From Nonomuraea sp. NBC_00507 (GTDB taxonomy: Bacteria; Actinomycetota; Actinomycetes; Streptosporangiales; Streptosporangiaceae), in the NCBI RefSeq assembly GCF_036013525.1, contig NZ_CP107853.1, positions 12,630,371 through 12,694,370 on the forward strand: a stretch of 64,000 bases of DNA. Reading direction: 5' to 3'. A program made the translations under genes and the position numbers. The notes beneath the pieces were generated by a model. That model searched no databases. It was not told the DNA's origin and was given only the letters and a program-made list of their open reading frames with translations. This document shows positions 25,840-38,584 of this stretch, one piece after another (within the stretch, counting starts at the first letter, position 1; every line of letters starts with the position of its first letter).

Positions 25840-26322
25840 ATGATCGGCGGCATGACCTGGGACGCCATGGATGACCACCAACCCTCCGCCCGGCTGCGGC
25901 GCCTGCCCAGCCGTATGTTGGCGATGATCGCGATGCAGGCCGACCGGCTCGTGAGCGAAGGGCTGGCCCAAATGGACGCCCGCAAGTGGCACTACGCGGC
26001 GCTCGTGGCGCTGAACGAGTCTGGGCCGGTAAGCCAGGCGGAGCTGAGCAGGCGCACCGGCATCTACCGCAGCGACCTGGTCTCCGTGATCAATGAGCTG
26101 GCCGAACGCGGCTTCGTCGAGCGCGCGCCCGACCCCGCCGACCGCCGCCGCAACGTCATCACCGTCACCGAGCGGGGCCGCGGGCACCTGGAGCGCCTCG
26201 ACAAGCTCATCACCGAGCTACAGGACGACGTGCTCGCGCCCTTGACCCGACCGGAACGCGAGCAGCTGACCGACCTCCTGGCCCGCGTTCTGGAGCATCA
26301 TTCGCGTTCTCGCGCCTCCTGA
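25840..26322 (+). CDS. MarR family transcriptional regulator
   Basis: A 160-residue MarR protein. The DNA-binding part shows WHYAALVALNESGPVSQAEL, SRRTGIYRSDLVSVINELAE and the wing DPADRRRNVITVTERG. It is divergent from the dehalogenase-like hydrolase and directly adjoins the ACTAACG repeat cluster, so it probably represses both. The start could also be the ATG at 25852; the upstream ATG keeps a 9-bp gap to the last repeat, and neither has a strong ribosome binding site. Confidence 0.87.
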   Translation: MIGGMTWDAMDDHQPSARLRRLPSRMLAMIAMQADRLVSEGLAQMDARKWHYAALVALNESGPVSQAELSRRTGIYRSDLVSVINELAERGFVERAPDPADRRRNVITVTERGRGHLERLDKLITELQDDVLAPLTRPEREQLTDLLARVLEHHSRSRAS

Positions 26323-26403
26323 GCTGCGCGGAAACCAGGGCAGGGCGCGGTCTGGAGCCCTAACCTGTGGGGTGCTGAACCGAGCCAGGAGGCGCCCACA
26401 CCC

Positions 26404-27594
26404 ATGACCGAAATAAGCACCGGGCAGATGGTCAGACTCCAGCGCGAGCGGCGGGGCATGAGCACCACCGCGCTGGCGACCCAGGCCGGATGCACTCCCC
26501 GGCACATCGAGCTGATCGAGCACGGCAAGCGCACACCCTCACTGCCCCTCCTGCGGGAGATCGCCAAGGTGCTGGGCGTACGCAGCGCGGTGCTGTTAGG
26601 AGAAACCCCGCGCGACTCCCACGAGCCGAGCCGGCCGCAGATCAGCGACATCGAGCGCGCGTTGTTCACCTGCCGCTCGTCGGCGCCCGACCTCGAGCCG
26701 CCCGACGCCGAGCAGCTGTCGGAGCGGGTCGCGGACGCGCGCACCTCCTGGTTCACCTCGACGCGCCGCTACTCGATCCTGATGGCGGCGCTGCCGTCCC
26801 TGGTGACCGACGCCGAGAGCCTGGCGGCCGAGCGCACGCCGCGGTCCTGCGGAGTCGCGGCGGACGCGTACCTTCTGGCCAGGGGTGTGCTCAAGCACCT
26901 GCAGCGGGTGGACCTCTCGCATCTCGCGGCGGACCGGGCCATGCGCTTCGCGGAGGAGTCCGAGGACCCGCTGATGATCGCGTGGGCGTACTGGAGCCTC
27001 GGGCAGTCGATGTTGTCCGACGACATGCACCAGATCGCGTACGAGCTCGGGCGGCGCGGCATCGAGCTCATCGAGCCGCACGTCGCCGACGGCGATCAGC
27101 GCCACGTCAAGGCGCTCGGCGCGCTGCACCTGCTCGCCGCCGTCGGCGAGGCCCGCTCCGGCGACGACGACCGGGCCAGGGAACGGCTACGCGGGCCCGC
27201 GACGCAACTCGCCGAACGCGTGCAGGACTCGGCGGACGTCTACGATCTGGCCTTCTTCGGACCCGCCAACGTCGCCATCCACATGGCCGGCATCGAGAGC
27301 GACGTCGGCCGGCCCGAAGACGTGCTGCGCATCGCCGACGACATCGACCTGCGCCACACCCCGTCCATCGAGCGGCGAGCCACCCATCTCGGCCATGTCG
27401 CCCGCGCCTGCGAGGATGTGGGCGACGACGCGGCGAGCCTGCTGCACCTGCTGCGCATCGAGCGCGAAAGCCCTGAGGAGCTCGACCACAAGCTGCTGCT
27501 GAGGGAGATGGTCCGGTCGCTGGCGCGGCGGGCCCGGCCCTCGTGGGCGCCGGAGGTTCGCCATCTCGCCGAACGCCACGGCATCCTCAACTGA
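26404..27594 (+). CDS. XRE-type helix-turn-helix regulator with large C-terminal helical domain
   Basis: A 396-residue protein. Residues ~8-65 form an XRE helix-turn-helix (VRLQRERRGMSTTALATQAG, HIELIEHGKRTPSLPLLREI). The remaining ~320 residues are helical and look like degenerate tetratricopeptide-type repeats (for example AWAYWSLGQSMLSDD and RHVKALGALHLLAAVGEARS). This architecture is common in actinomycete regulators that respond to small molecules or peptides. The target is unknown. The gene stands alone and is followed by a possible 64-codon gene. Confidence 0.8.
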   Translation: MTEISTGQMVRLQRERRGMSTTALATQAGCTPRHIELIEHGKRTPSLPLLREIAKVLGVRSAVLLGETPRDSHEPSRPQISDIERALFTCRSSAPDLEPPDAEQLSERVADARTSWFTSTRRYSILMAALPSLVTDAESLAAERTPRSCGVAADAYLLARGVLKHLQRVDLSHLAADRAMRFAEESEDPLMIAWAYWSLGQSMLSDDMHQIAYELGRRGIELIEPHVADGDQRHVKALGALHLLAAVGEARSGDDDRARERLRGPATQLAERVQDSADVYDLAFFGPANVAIHMAGIESDVGRPEDVLRIADDIDLRHTPSIERRATHLGHVARACEDVGDDAASLLHLLRIERESPEELDHKLLLREMVRSLARRARPSWAPEVRHLAERHGILN

Positions 27595-27683
27595 ATCGCG
27601 AACTGAGAGTTCGGACTTTGCGAACGAGGAGATCTGTCGCTCGAGTTCGTCACGGAACGACACGTCAATGACACGCTGCGTTC

Positions 27684-27878
27684 ATGACCACAGCGCCGAG
27701 TGCCGATTTCGTCATGGCACGACTACAGCAGGAAGCCGTGCGTGAGTTTCCCGGGTGGGCCTTCGAACGGGATCGTTCCGGCTGGACCGCCGTTCACGGC
27801 GACATCCGGTTCACCAGGCCCACCCTGGCCGCCCTCCGCGCGATTCTGCGCATCCACCGGGCGACGCGGCGACGCTGA
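27684..27878 (+). CDS. Small hypothetical protein
   Basis: A 64-residue open frame with ATG start and GC-rich third codon positions, ending in a basic tail (IHRATRRR). Its middle (AVREFPGWAFERDRSGWTAV and IRFTRPTLAALRAILRI) has the composition of the small conserved proteins often found next to XRE regulators in actinomycetes. No signal peptide or membrane segment is seen. It is not recognised, and a chance open frame cannot be excluded. Confidence 0.5.
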   Translation: MTTAPSADFVMARLQQEAVREFPGWAFERDRSGWTAVHGDIRFTRPTLAALRAILRIHRATRRR

Positions 27879-27909
27879 GGGCGGGCCGATCGCCTTGAGG
27901 GCCGAGGTG

Positions 27910-28914
27910 TCAGAGCTTGGGGAGGAAGCCGACCCGGTCGCGGACCGCGGCCATGGTCTGCCTGGCCACCGCCGACGCACGCTCCGCCCCCAGGGCCAGC
28001 AGCCGGTCCAGCTCCTTCTCGTCCGACAGCAGCTTCTCCGTGCGCTCCCTGATCGGCGTGAACGTCTCCACGACCGCCTCGGCGACGTCCTTCTTGAACG
28101 TGCCGTATCCCTGCCCCGCATAGCGGGCGACGAGCTCAGGGATCGGCGTGCCGGTCAGCGCGGACTGGATCCGGAGCAGGTTGGAGATGCCGGGCTTGTC
28201 GTCCTCGTCGAACAGGACCTCCGTGCCCGTGTCCGTGACCGCTCGCATGATCTTCTTCTTCAGCGGGCCCGGCTGCTCAAGGACGTCCAGGATCCCGGCC
28301 GGGCTCGACGACGACTTCGACATCTTCGACGTCGGGTCCTGCAGGTCGGTGATCTTCTCGACTTCCTTGAGGATGTAGGGCTCTGGCAGCGTGAACGTGT
28401 CACCGAAGCGGTGGTTGAAACGCTGCCCCAGGTCGCGGGTCAGCTCCAGGTGCTGCTTCTGGTCGGCGCCCACCGGCACGGCGTTGGCCTGGTAGAGCAG
28501 GATGTCGGCGGCCTGCAGGATCGGGTAGGTGAACAGGCCGACGCTGGCCGCGCTCTCCCCGAACTTGGCGGACTTGTCCTTGAACTGCGTCATCCTGCCC
28601 GCCTCGCCCATGCCGGTGAGGCAGATCAGGACCCAGGCGAGCTCGGTGTGCTCGCGTACGTGCGACTGCACGAAGACCGTGGAACGCTCCGGGTCCAGGC
28701 CCGCGGCGAAGAGCTGTGCGGCGGCCACGCGGCTGCGGCGGCGCAGGGTGGCGGGCTCGGTCGGCACGGTGATCGCGTGGAGATCGACCACGCAGTAGAA
28801 GGCGTCGTGGGTCTCCTGCAGGGTGACCCACTGGCGAACGGCACCCAGGTAGTTGCCCAGGTGGAAAGAGTCCGCAGTGGGCTGGATGCCGGAGAGTACA
28901 CGAGGTCTGGCCAT
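27910..28914 (-). CDS. trpS: Tryptophanyl-tRNA synthetase
   Basis: A 334-residue class I aminoacyl-tRNA synthetase charging tRNA-Trp. The HIGH-type motif is HLGN in [15 protein letters not shown] and the KMSKS loop is intact ([10 protein letters not shown]). Other family segments include [21 protein letters not shown] and [16 protein letters not shown]. The ATG at 28914 ([13 protein letters not shown]) matches the usual N-terminus; another ATG lies three codons upstream at 28923. The next gene upstream on the strand (CNNM-type) ends at 28929, so the two may share a transcript. Confidence 0.95.
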   Translation of the reverse strand: MARPRVLSGIQPTADSFHLGNYLGAVRQWVTLQETHDAFYCVVDLHAITVPTEPATLRRRSRVAAAQLFAAGLDPERSTVFVQSHVREHTELAWVLICLTGMGEAGRMTQFKDKSAKFGESAASVGLFTYPILQAADILLYQANAVPVGADQKQHLELTRDLGQRFNHRFGDTFTLPEPYILKEVEKITDLQDPTSKMSKSSSSPAGILDVLEQPGPLKKKIMRAVTDTGTEVLFDEDDKPGISNLLRIQSALTGTPIPELVARYAGQGYGTFKKDVAEAVVETFTPIRERTEKLLSDEKELDRLLALGAERASAVARQTMAAVRDRVGFLPKL

Positions 28915-28928
28915 AGCACGCAATTGTG

Positions 28929-30242
28929 TCAGGAATCCTGGTCGGGCGGCGACTCGACGACCGCTCGGCGCTTCACCCTCACCCGGGCGACACGGCGGCC
29001 GTCGAGCTCGGTGACGGTCAGCTCGAATCCCGAGACCTCCACGCGTTCACCGAGGACGGGCACGTGGCCCAGCATGGCCATCACGAACCCGCCCAGCGTC
29101 TCGTAGGGGCCGTCGGGAAGCCTGATGCCGGTCTCGGTGGCGAAGTCGTTGAGGTTCGTCAGGCCGTCGATCTCGATCTCGCCGGCGGGCAGGACGACGA
29201 CGTCCTCTTCGATGTCGTACTCGTCCCTGATGTCGCCGATCAGCTCCTCGACCAGGTCCTCCATGGTGACGATGCCGGCGGTGCCGCCGTATTCGTCCAC
29301 CACGATCGCCAGGTGCTGGCCCTCGTCGCGCATCTCGTTCAGCGTGGTCAGCAGGCGTTTGGAGGCGGGCACGAACTTGGCGGGGCGGATGGGCACGACC
29401 GCGCTGATGGGCTCGGTGCGGCCGGCGAGCTCGGGGTCGAGGATGTCACGTACGTGGACGAAGCCGATGACCTCGTCGTACGACTCGCGGTAGACCGGGA
29501 ATCGGGAGTGCGGCAGCCTGGCGGCCTCGCGCGCCGCGTCGACCAGCGGCGTGTCGGCCTCCATGAACTCCACCTCCGTGCGCGGCAGCATCACCTCCCT
29601 GAGCTGCCGTTTCCCGGCGGCGAACACCTCGCCGATCAGCTTGCGCTCATCGGCGGTCAGGTCGGTGTGCCCGACCACCATGTCGCGCAGCTCCTCGGTG
29701 GTGACCTCCTCCCTGTCGGCCTTCGGATTGCCGCCTAGCAGCCTGACCACGCCGTCGGTGGACTTCGACAACATCCAGATGATCGGGCGCGACAGGGTGG
29801 CGATCCAGTCCAGGAACGGCGCCACGTACAACGACAGGCCCTCGGCCCGCTGCAGGGCCAGGCGCTTGGGGGCGAGCTCGCCGAGCACGAGCGACACGTA
29901 CGAGATCGCCAGCGTGACCAGCACGAGCGCGAGCACGGGCGACACGGCCGCGGGCACCCGCCACGTCTCGAGGACGGGCACGAGCTGCGCCGCCAGGCGG
30001 TCGGCGCCGAACGCGGCCGACAACATAGTGGCCACGGTGACGCCGATCTGCACGGCGGACAGGAACCGGTTGGGGTCCTGAGTGAGCTTGGCCACGCGTT
30101 CGCCCCGGCGGCCGTGGGTGGCGAGCTTGCGGACCTGGCTCTCCCTGAGAGAGACCATCGCCATTTCGGCCGCGGCGAAGAAGCCCCCGATCAAAATGAA
30201 GAGCAGAACCAGGGCGATGTTGGCCGCGACGGTGTCAAACAT
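28929..30242 (-). CDS. CNNM/CorC-type hemolysin-family membrane protein with CBS domains
   Basis: About 437 residues from the ATG at 30242. The N-terminal DUF21 (CNNM) membrane domain has [20 protein letters not shown] and three further membrane segments. Two CBS domains follow ([40 protein letters not shown]). [20 protein letters not shown] and a C-terminal CorC_HlyC transporter-associated domain ([20 protein letters not shown]) complete it. Family members are implicated in Mg/Co efflux or homeostasis. The in-frame extension to 30296 lacks conserved sequence and is left out. Confidence 0.9.
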   Translation of the reverse strand: MFDTVAANIALVLLFILIGGFFAAAEMAMVSLRESQVRKLATHGRRGERVAKLTQDPNRFLSAVQIGVTVATMLSAAFGADRLAAQLVPVLETWRVPAAVSPVLALVLVTLAISYVSLVLGELAPKRLALQRAEGLSLYVAPFLDWIATLSRPIIWMLSKSTDGVVRLLGGNPKADREEVTTEELRDMVVGHTDLTADERKLIGEVFAAGKRQLREVMLPRTEVEFMEADTPLVDAAREAARLPHSRFPVYRESYDEVIGFVHVRDILDPELAGRTEPISAVVPIRPAKFVPASKRLLTTLNEMRDEGQHLAIVVDEYGGTAGIVTMEDLVEELIGDIRDEYDIEEDVVVLPAGEIEIDGLTNLNDFATETGIRLPDGPYETLGGFVMAMLGHVPVLGERVEVSGFELTVTELDGRRVARVRVKRRAVVESPPDQDS

Positions 30243-30328
30243 GGTGGTTGGCAGCGTACTCGTGTGGTTTCCAGCGTATGCTGAACGGCAAGCCATACAA
30301 AATCAAACATATTTGAACAGGAGCCAAC

Positions 30329-31276
30329 ATGAGACTGCTGGTCACCGGAGGAGCCGGATATGTCGGCAGCGTCGTCGCGGCGCAGCTCGTCGAGGCGGGA
30401 CACGAGGTGACCGTGCTCGACGACCTGTCAACCGGACATGAGGACGCGGTGCCGGAGGGCGCCCGTTTCGTCCGGGCGGAGATCGCCGACGCAGGCGATG
30501 TGCTCGACGGCATGGACGCGGTGCTGCACTTCGCGGCCAAGTCGCTGGTGGGCGAGTCGGTGCAGAAGCCGGGGCTCTACTGGGACAACAACCTCGGCGG
30601 CACGCTGGCGCTGCTCGAGGCCATGCGGGACAAGGGCGTGGACAGGATCGTCTTCTCCTCGACCGCGGCCACGTACGGCGAGCCCGAGCGCTCCCCGATC
30701 GAGGAGGACGACCCGACGCGCCCGACCAACCCGTACGGCGCCTCCAAGCTGGCCGTGGACACCGCGTTGAGCGCGTACGCGCGCGTCCGCGGACTGGGCG
30801 CGGTGAGCCTGCGCTACTTCAACGTGGCCGGTGCCTACGGCCGCTACCGCGAGCGGCACACCATCGAGACCCACCTCATCCCGAACGTGCTGAAGGTCGC
30901 CACCGGCGAGCGCGCCTCGGTGAGCGTGTTCGGCACCGACTACCCGACGCCGGACGGGACCTGCGTGCGCGACTACATCCACGTGACCGACCTGTCGCGG
31001 GCGCACCTGCTGGCGCTGGAGTCGATCACGCCGGGCGAGCACAAGATCTACAACCTGGGCAGCGGCACCGGGTTCAGCGTGCAGGAGGTGATCTCGGTCT
31101 GCCGCGAGGTCACCGGCCACGAGATCCCTGCCGAGGTGGGCGAGCGCCGGGCCGGCGACCCCGCCGTGCTGGTGGCCTCGTCCGCGAAGATCCAGCGCGA
31201 GCTGGGCTGGAAGGCGGAGCGGCCGGCGCTGCGCGACATCGTCTCCGACGCATGGGACGCGCTTTCCGGCAAATGA
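30329..31276 (+). CDS. galE: UDP-glucose 4-epimerase
   Basis: A 315-residue extended short-chain dehydrogenase interconverting UDP-glucose and UDP-galactose. The NAD-binding TGGAGYVGS starts near residue 6 and [17 protein letters not shown] follows. The catalytic Tyr136-X3-Lys140 lies in NPYGASK, and [12 protein letters not shown] and [20 protein letters not shown] complete the signature. The ATG at 30329 has an AGGAG site. An AT-rich inverted repeat TCAAA-cata-TTTGA at 30303-30316 lies just upstream and may be part of the promoter or an operator. The gene is monocistronic. Confidence 0.93.
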   Translation: MRLLVTGGAGYVGSVVAAQLVEAGHEVTVLDDLSTGHEDAVPEGARFVRAEIADAGDVLDGMDAVLHFAAKSLVGESVQKPGLYWDNNLGGTLALLEAMRDKGVDRIVFSSTAATYGEPERSPIEEDDPTRPTNPYGASKLAVDTALSAYARVRGLGAVSLRYFNVAGAYGRYRERHTIETHLIPNVLKVATGERASVSVFGTDYPTPDGTCVRDYIHVTDLSRAHLLALESITPGEHKIYNLGSGTGFSVQEVISVCREVTGHEIPAEVGERRAGDPAVLVASSAKIQRELGWKAERPALRDIVSDAWDALSGK

Positions 31277-31349
31277 GCCGTTCCGGCAAAAAGGGTCATT
31301 CACCGAAAAGAGTCATGTTGCAGCCAAATATGTGCTGTGATATCGAAAC

Positions 31350-31508
31350 GTGAGGAGCTTTTCACCAAGGGTCACGAAGCTGATCTTCGGTGCCCTCGTG
31401 GCGATGGGCAGCCTCCTTGCCGCCGCGGGTGTCATCTTCACGACGCCGCAGCCCGCTCCTGCCGTGCAACCCACGTCCTGCCCCATGCAGAGCGGCGTGA
31501 GTCCATGA
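31350..31508 (+). CDS. Possible small secreted or membrane-anchored protein
   Basis: A 52-codon frame from the GTG at 31350 to the TGA at 31508. It has a basic start (VRSFSPRVTK), one hydrophobic segment (LIFGALVAMGSLLAAAGVIF) and a short Pro/Cys-containing tail (TPQPAPAVQPTSCPMQSG). Third codon positions are GC-rich and a strong hairpin terminator follows at once, which supports a real gene. Function unknown. The start is uncertain, as no clear ribosome binding site precedes the GTG. Confidence 0.5.
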   Translation: MRSFSPRVTKLIFGALVAMGSLLAAAGVIFTTPQPAPAVQPTSCPMQSGVSP

Positions 31509-31539
31509 GAAAGCCCCCCGCACCGGGCGAGGGGCTTTC
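31509..31539. terminator. Hairpin terminator, possibly bidirectional
   Basis: GAAAGCCCC (31509-31517) pairs with GGGGCTTTC (31531-31539). It lies between the stop of the small rightward frame and the stop of the leftward mdh gene, so it can serve both. Confidence 0.7.
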
Positions 31540-31550
31540 GCGCAGGGCCG

Positions 31551-34587
<3,037 letters not shown>

Positions 34588-34758
34588 TCGTCATCCCCAC
34601 GTTTACATCAACCCCAACGACGCAAACTTTACGACGCTCAGCAACCTCTCAGGGTTTCGTTAACCGTTCGTGAGGTCACAAATTGCCTCCCCTGTCAGAG
34701 CCGGAAGTCAAGTGGCGCCCCCTTGCGCGCGCGGCCGATCACGGGGAGGCTCGAGATC

Positions 34759-35889
34759 ATGGACCGTCCCTACGACATCGTGCTCTTCGGCGCGAGCGGG
34801 TTCACCGGCGCGCTCACGGCCGCCTATCTCGCCGGGGCCGCGCCTCCCGGCACGCGGTGGGCGCTGGCCGGACGCGACCGCGCCAAGCTGGAGCGGCTCG
34901 GGCTCGACGTGCCGGTCCTCATCGCCGACGCCGCCGACCCCGCCGCGCTGGCCGAGCTCGCCCGCCAGACGCGGGTCCTGGTCACCACCGTCGGCCCGTA
35001 CGTCACCCACGGCGAGGCGCTGGTCGCCGCCTGCGCCGAGGCCGGCACCCACTACCTGGATCTGACGGGCGAACCCGAGTTCGTGGACCGGACCTACCTG
35101 CGCCACCACGATCAGGCCGCCAGGACTGGCGCCAAGATCGTGCACGCTTGCGGTTTCGACTCGATCCCGTGGGATCTCGGCGTCCTCCACACCGTCAGCC
35201 TGCTCCCTGAAGGTGTCCCGCTGGCCGTCAGCGGCTTCCTGCGGGCGAGCATGCGCCCGTCGGGCGGCACCCTGGCCACCGCCATGACCATGTTCGGCCG
35301 CGCCCGTCAGATGGCCGAGGCCGCCGCGCAGCGCCGGGCCGCCGAACCCCGCCCGAAGGGACGCAAGGTGAGCTCGGCCCCCGGCGGGCTGCGGTACGTG
35401 GGCGGATGGGCGTTGCCCATGCCCACCATCGATCCGTTCATCGTCGGCTACTCGGCCCGGCTGCTCGACCGCTACGGCCCGGACTTCACCTACCGCCAGC
35501 ACTACGCCGTCAGAACGCTCCCGCAGGCAGCGGCGACGGCGGCGGGCGCCGGCGCGTTCGCGGCGCTCGCGATCATCCCGCCGGCCCGCCGCCTGATCCA
35601 GAGCCGGCTGCGGCCGGGCGAGGGCCCCTCGCCCGAGCGGCGCGCGAAGAGCTGGTTCAAGGTCACGTTCCTGGGCCAGGGCGGGGGCGAGCGCGTCGTC
35701 ACGGAGGTCGCCGGCGGCGACCCCGGGTACGGCGAGACCGCCAAGATGCTCGGCGAGTCGGCCCTGTGCCTGGCCTTCGACGAGGTGCCCGACCGCGCGG
35801 GACAGCTGACGACGGCCTCGGCCATGGGCCGGCCGCTCATCGACCGCCTACGGCGCGCGGGCATCACCTTCGACAGGCGGGCCGGCTAG
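34759..35889 (+). CDS. Saccharopine-dehydrogenase-like / trans-acting enoyl reductase family protein
   Basis: A 376-residue protein with an N-terminal NAD(P)-binding Rossmann fold (YDIVLFGASGFTGALTAAYL). Further conserved segments are VLVTTVGPYVTHGEALVAAC, HYLDLTGEPEFVDR and KIVHACGFDSIPWDLGV. A hydrophobic stretch near residue 265 (AAATAAGAGAFAALAIIPPA) may touch the membrane. Mycobacterial homologues act as trans enoyl reductases in lipid synthesis; most are uncharacterised. The ATG at 34759 has a GGGAGG site. Its 3' end overlaps the convergent deacetylase gene by 4 bp. Confidence 0.83.
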   Translation: MDRPYDIVLFGASGFTGALTAAYLAGAAPPGTRWALAGRDRAKLERLGLDVPVLIADAADPAALAELARQTRVLVTTVGPYVTHGEALVAACAEAGTHYLDLTGEPEFVDRTYLRHHDQAARTGAKIVHACGFDSIPWDLGVLHTVSLLPEGVPLAVSGFLRASMRPSGGTLATAMTMFGRARQMAEAAAQRRAAEPRPKGRKVSSAPGGLRYVGGWALPMPTIDPFIVGYSARLLDRYGPDFTYRQHYAVRTLPQAAATAAGAGAFAALAIIPPARRLIQSRLRPGEGPSPERRAKSWFKVTFLGQGGGERVVTEVAGGDPGYGETAKMLGESALCLAFDEVPDRAGQLTTASAMGRPLIDRLRRAGITFDRRAG

Positions 35890-36914
35890 TACGGCAGGCT
35901 CCACTTGGCGAACGACTTACGCAGGTACGCCCCCTTGAACTTCGGGTACGCCACCGTGCTGGGATCCCCGTCGGACGTATACCGCATGTCCGGGTTGTTC
36001 TTCAGCCAGTCCAGCCAGGCCTGCGAGCAGAACTGGGCACAGTCGCCCTTCTTCTCCATGACCTTGATGCGCGGGATGCCGGCCGGGTCGTACGCCTTGC
36101 TGAACGGCGCGGGAGCCGGCGTGTAGCCCGCCAGAAAAGCGCCCTGGTGATCGTAGTGCTTGCCGCGCATGGCCCAGTCCTTCTTGCGCGGCTGGTTGCC
36201 GTACGGCAGGGCGATCGTGGCCGGCTTGACGTAGGACAGCGAGGTGATCTGCTGGCCGATCGTGCCGATCTGCTCCTCGACCTCCTCGTGCGAACGCGTG
36301 CGCAGGTCGAAGTGATCGCGCGTGTGGTTGCCGATGTCGAACCCGTTCTCCTTCAGCCAGAGCAGCATCTGGGCCTGCTCCTCCCGGCCGGTCTTGCCGA
36401 ACATGTCGCGCGTCACATAGAACGTGGCGACCGGGCGGAAGCCCGGATTCTTGGCGGCCACGTCCTTCAGGATCGCCACAGCCGTGTCCTTCTGCGGGAC
36501 GCCCATCTGGTTCAGCGTGAGCTGCGAAGGTGAGGAGTCGTCGAAGGTCAGGACCACAGGGTGCTTGCCGGCCGGGATGTCTATCTTGCCGGTCACCATC
36601 TCGGCCGCCGTGATCGGCACATAGCCCTCCTTGGCCAGCCGCTCGAGGTCCGCGCGGAACTGCTGAGGCGTGCGGTCGTCGGTCGTGGCCGGCTTCTCCA
36701 CGACCCGGTGGAACATCAGCACCGGGATCTGGCCCAGTTCGTTCGCCTTCGCCTTGGCGGCGGCCTTGGCCTTGGCGGCCTTGTCCACCTTGGCCTTGGC
36801 GGCGGTGGTCGCCTTGGTGTCCGCCATCTTTGTGGTGTCGGGCTGCGAGTCGCACCCGGTCAGGAGCACAGCGGCGGCGAGCACCCCCAGCCCACTGGAA
36901 ATACGCAGTCGCAT
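35886..36914 (-). CDS. Polysaccharide deacetylase lipoprotein
   Basis: A 342-residue lipoprotein. The signal peptide ends in the lipobox LLTGC (Cys21). A Lys/Ala-rich helical linker (residues ~38-60, repeated KAKA) leads to a NodB-type deacetylase domain. Motif 1 is LTFDDSS (catalytic Asp pair) and motif 2 is NHTRDH (His-x3-His metal ligands). ALPYGNQ follows. It probably removes acetyl groups from peptidoglycan or another surface glycan. The charged linker could span the cell wall. Monocistronic. Confidence 0.88.
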   Translation of the reverse strand: MRLRISSGLGVLAAAVLLTGCDSQPDTTKMADTKATTAAKAKVDKAAKAKAAAKAKANELGQIPVLMFHRVVEKPATTDDRTPQQFRADLERLAKEGYVPITAAEMVTGKIDIPAGKHPVVLTFDDSSPSQLTLNQMGVPQKDTAVAILKDVAAKNPGFRPVATFYVTRDMFGKTGREEQAQMLLWLKENGFDIGNHTRDHFDLRTRSHEEVEEQIGTIGQQITSLSYVKPATIALPYGNQPRKKDWAMRGKHYDHQGAFLAGYTPAPAPFSKAYDPAGIPRIKVMEKKGDCAQFCSQAWLDWLKNNPDMRYTSDGDPSTVAYPKFKGAYLRKSFAKWSLPY

Positions 36915-37004
36915 TTGAACCCCCCGAGACGCGTACGACTGATTACGAGGGGGCTCATACCCAGGTGATCAACTACGGCACGCCGCCCCAGTGTCAAGAC
37001 ATGG

Positions 37005-37032
37005 GAAAGGGCCGCACGTCGGCGGCCCTTTC
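37005..37032 (-). terminator. Hairpin terminator of the GH30/ABC/GH35 operon
   Basis: GAAAGGGCCGC (37005-37015) pairs perfectly with GCGGCCCTTTC (37022-37032) across a 6-nt loop. It lies 86 bp past the stop of the last leftward gene of the operon. Confidence 0.72.
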
Positions 37033-37117
37033 GGCGAGAACGATCCGGTGCGAGTGGAGACGTCGGTGACATCCAGGCATGCGCCGCGGGAGCCCTGCTG
37101 CGATTCGGGGGATGAGA

Positions 37118-38584
37118 TCAGCGGAGGCGGAAGGTCGCCACGCCGCCGGAGGGAAGCTCGTAGGAAAAGTTCGTGCGACCCATGGAGACGTTGAAGCGCT
37201 GGCTGCCGGCACCCCAGTCGTCGTTGACGGCCAGGAGGTAGACGGAGCCGTCGGGGTTACGGAAGGTCACGCCGATGACGGATCCGGCATAGGAGGAGGT
37301 GCCCAGGCGGACGGCTCCGCGCTTGATGAACTTGCCGGCGTGGCCGAGGACGTAGTACTCGGCGGTCGGGGTCGCCTTGCCGGTGGCGGGGTCGATGGTC
37401 ACGACGCCGAAGCAGGTGGCGCAGCCGCCGTTGTGGGGGCCGCCGGCGGGGTCGAGCGCGAGGTTCCAGGAGATCACGGTGGACGCCCAGTGCCGCGTTC
37501 CCCATACGGTGAGCTGCCGGGTCTGCCAGTGCAGGGTGTCGGCGAAGGTCGTCGCGGGGTTGGCAGACCGGCTGCCGGAGCATTCGGTGAGGAGGATGTC
37601 CTTGCCGGGGTAGGCGTCATGCGCGGCCGACATGCGGTCGGGGTCGCCCGCGTAGCAGTGGAAGGCCAGCCCGTCGATCTCCTTGGCGGCCTGCGGGTCG
37701 GACATCAGGGTCTTGACGTACTCGGGGTCGGCCGGGTCGTCGGCCGGTCCGGAGTCGTTGGGGTGCAGGCTCCAGTTGTGGTCGTAGCCGAGGATCTGCG
37801 TGTCGAGGCCGGCCGCGCGCAGCTTGGGCCCGAGTGCTTTGATGACCGCGGCCGACTCATCGGGCCGCAAGTCCATGCCCGGATAGCCATCGGGGTTGCG
37901 GTTCTGCGGCTCGTTCTGCACGGTGAGCGCGTCGACCTTCACTCCTTCGGCCTTGTACGCCTTGACGTACTTGACCAGGTAGTCCGCGTAGACGTCGACG
38001 GCTTCGGGCTTGAGCCTGCCGCCGATGAGTGAGTCGTTGGTCTTCATCCAGGCGGGCGGCGACCATGGCGTGCCGATGATCCGCAGCCCTGGGTTGATCG
38101 CCTTGGCGAGCCTCAGCAGGGGCAGGATCTCCTTACGGTCGTGGGCGATGGAGAAGTGCTTGAGGCCCGGGTCGGTCTGCCCTGCGGGCATGTCGTCATA
38201 GGTGTAGTGCGGTCCGTTGACGAAGTCGGAGGAGCCGATCGGCTGGCGCAGGTAAGACAGGCCGAGGCCGCGGCTCCCTGGGCTGAACAGCGAGCGCATG
38301 ATCTCGTGCTTGTAGGGCGAGGTGAAGATCAGATGAGCCGAGGAGTCGGTGAGAGACGCACCGAAGCCGTTGATCTTCTGGTAAGTCTCGCCCGGGTTCA
38401 CGGTGATGGTCGGCGCGGCGGGGTCGGCGGACCGGAGGAGATCAGTACGGTCGGCCAGCAGGTTCCGCTCATCACCAGTGGTCAGCCAGACCTGGGCAAC
38501 GGGCTTGGCGTTGGCGTCGGCCGGGGGCACGACGATCGTGGTGCTCGCCAGAAGGGCGGCGCACCCTAGCGCTGTCTTCTTCAC
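37118..38584 (-). CDS. Secreted GH30 family glycoside hydrolase
   Basis: A 488-residue enzyme from the GTG at 38584 (VKKTALGCAALLAS), which overlaps the GH35-like stop (GTGA). It has a signal peptide and then a (beta/alpha)8 domain: INGFGASLTDSSAHLI, LSYLRQPIGSSDF, GTPWSPPAWMK and TVQNEPQ (acid/base Glu). LLTECSGSR carries the nucleophile Glu, and the usual GH30 beta-sandwich follows. The type resembles GH30 glucosylceramidase / beta-1,6-glucanase-like enzymes; the substrate is not settled by sequence. It is the last gene of the operon and a paralogue of the CBM-bearing GH30 that opens it. Confidence 0.9.
   Translation of the reverse strand: MKKTALGCAALLASTTIVVPPADANAKPVAQVWLTTGDERNLLADRTDLLRSADPAAPTITVNPGETYQKINGFGASLTDSSAHLIFTSPYKHEIMRSLFSPGSRGLGLSYLRQPIGSSDFVNGPHYTYDDMPAGQTDPGLKHFSIAHDRKEILPLLRLAKAINPGLRIIGTPWSPPAWMKTNDSLIGGRLKPEAVDVYADYLVKYVKAYKAEGVKVDALTVQNEPQNRNPDGYPGMDLRPDESAAVIKALGPKLRAAGLDTQILGYDHNWSLHPNDSGPADDPADPEYVKTLMSDPQAAKEIDGLAFHCYAGDPDRMSAAHDAYPGKDILLTECSGSRSANPATTFADTLHWQTRQLTVWGTRHWASTVISWNLALDPAGGPHNGGCATCFGVVTIDPATGKATPTAEYYVLGHAGKFIKRGAVRLGTSSYAGSVIGVTFRNPDGSVYLLAVNDDWGAGSQRFNVSMGRTNFSYELPSGGVATFRLR

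Noticed and set aside
36750..36800. Low-complexity GCC/AAG-rich repeat
   Set aside because: It encodes the Lys/Ala-rich linker of the deacetylase lipoprotein and needs no separate explanation.
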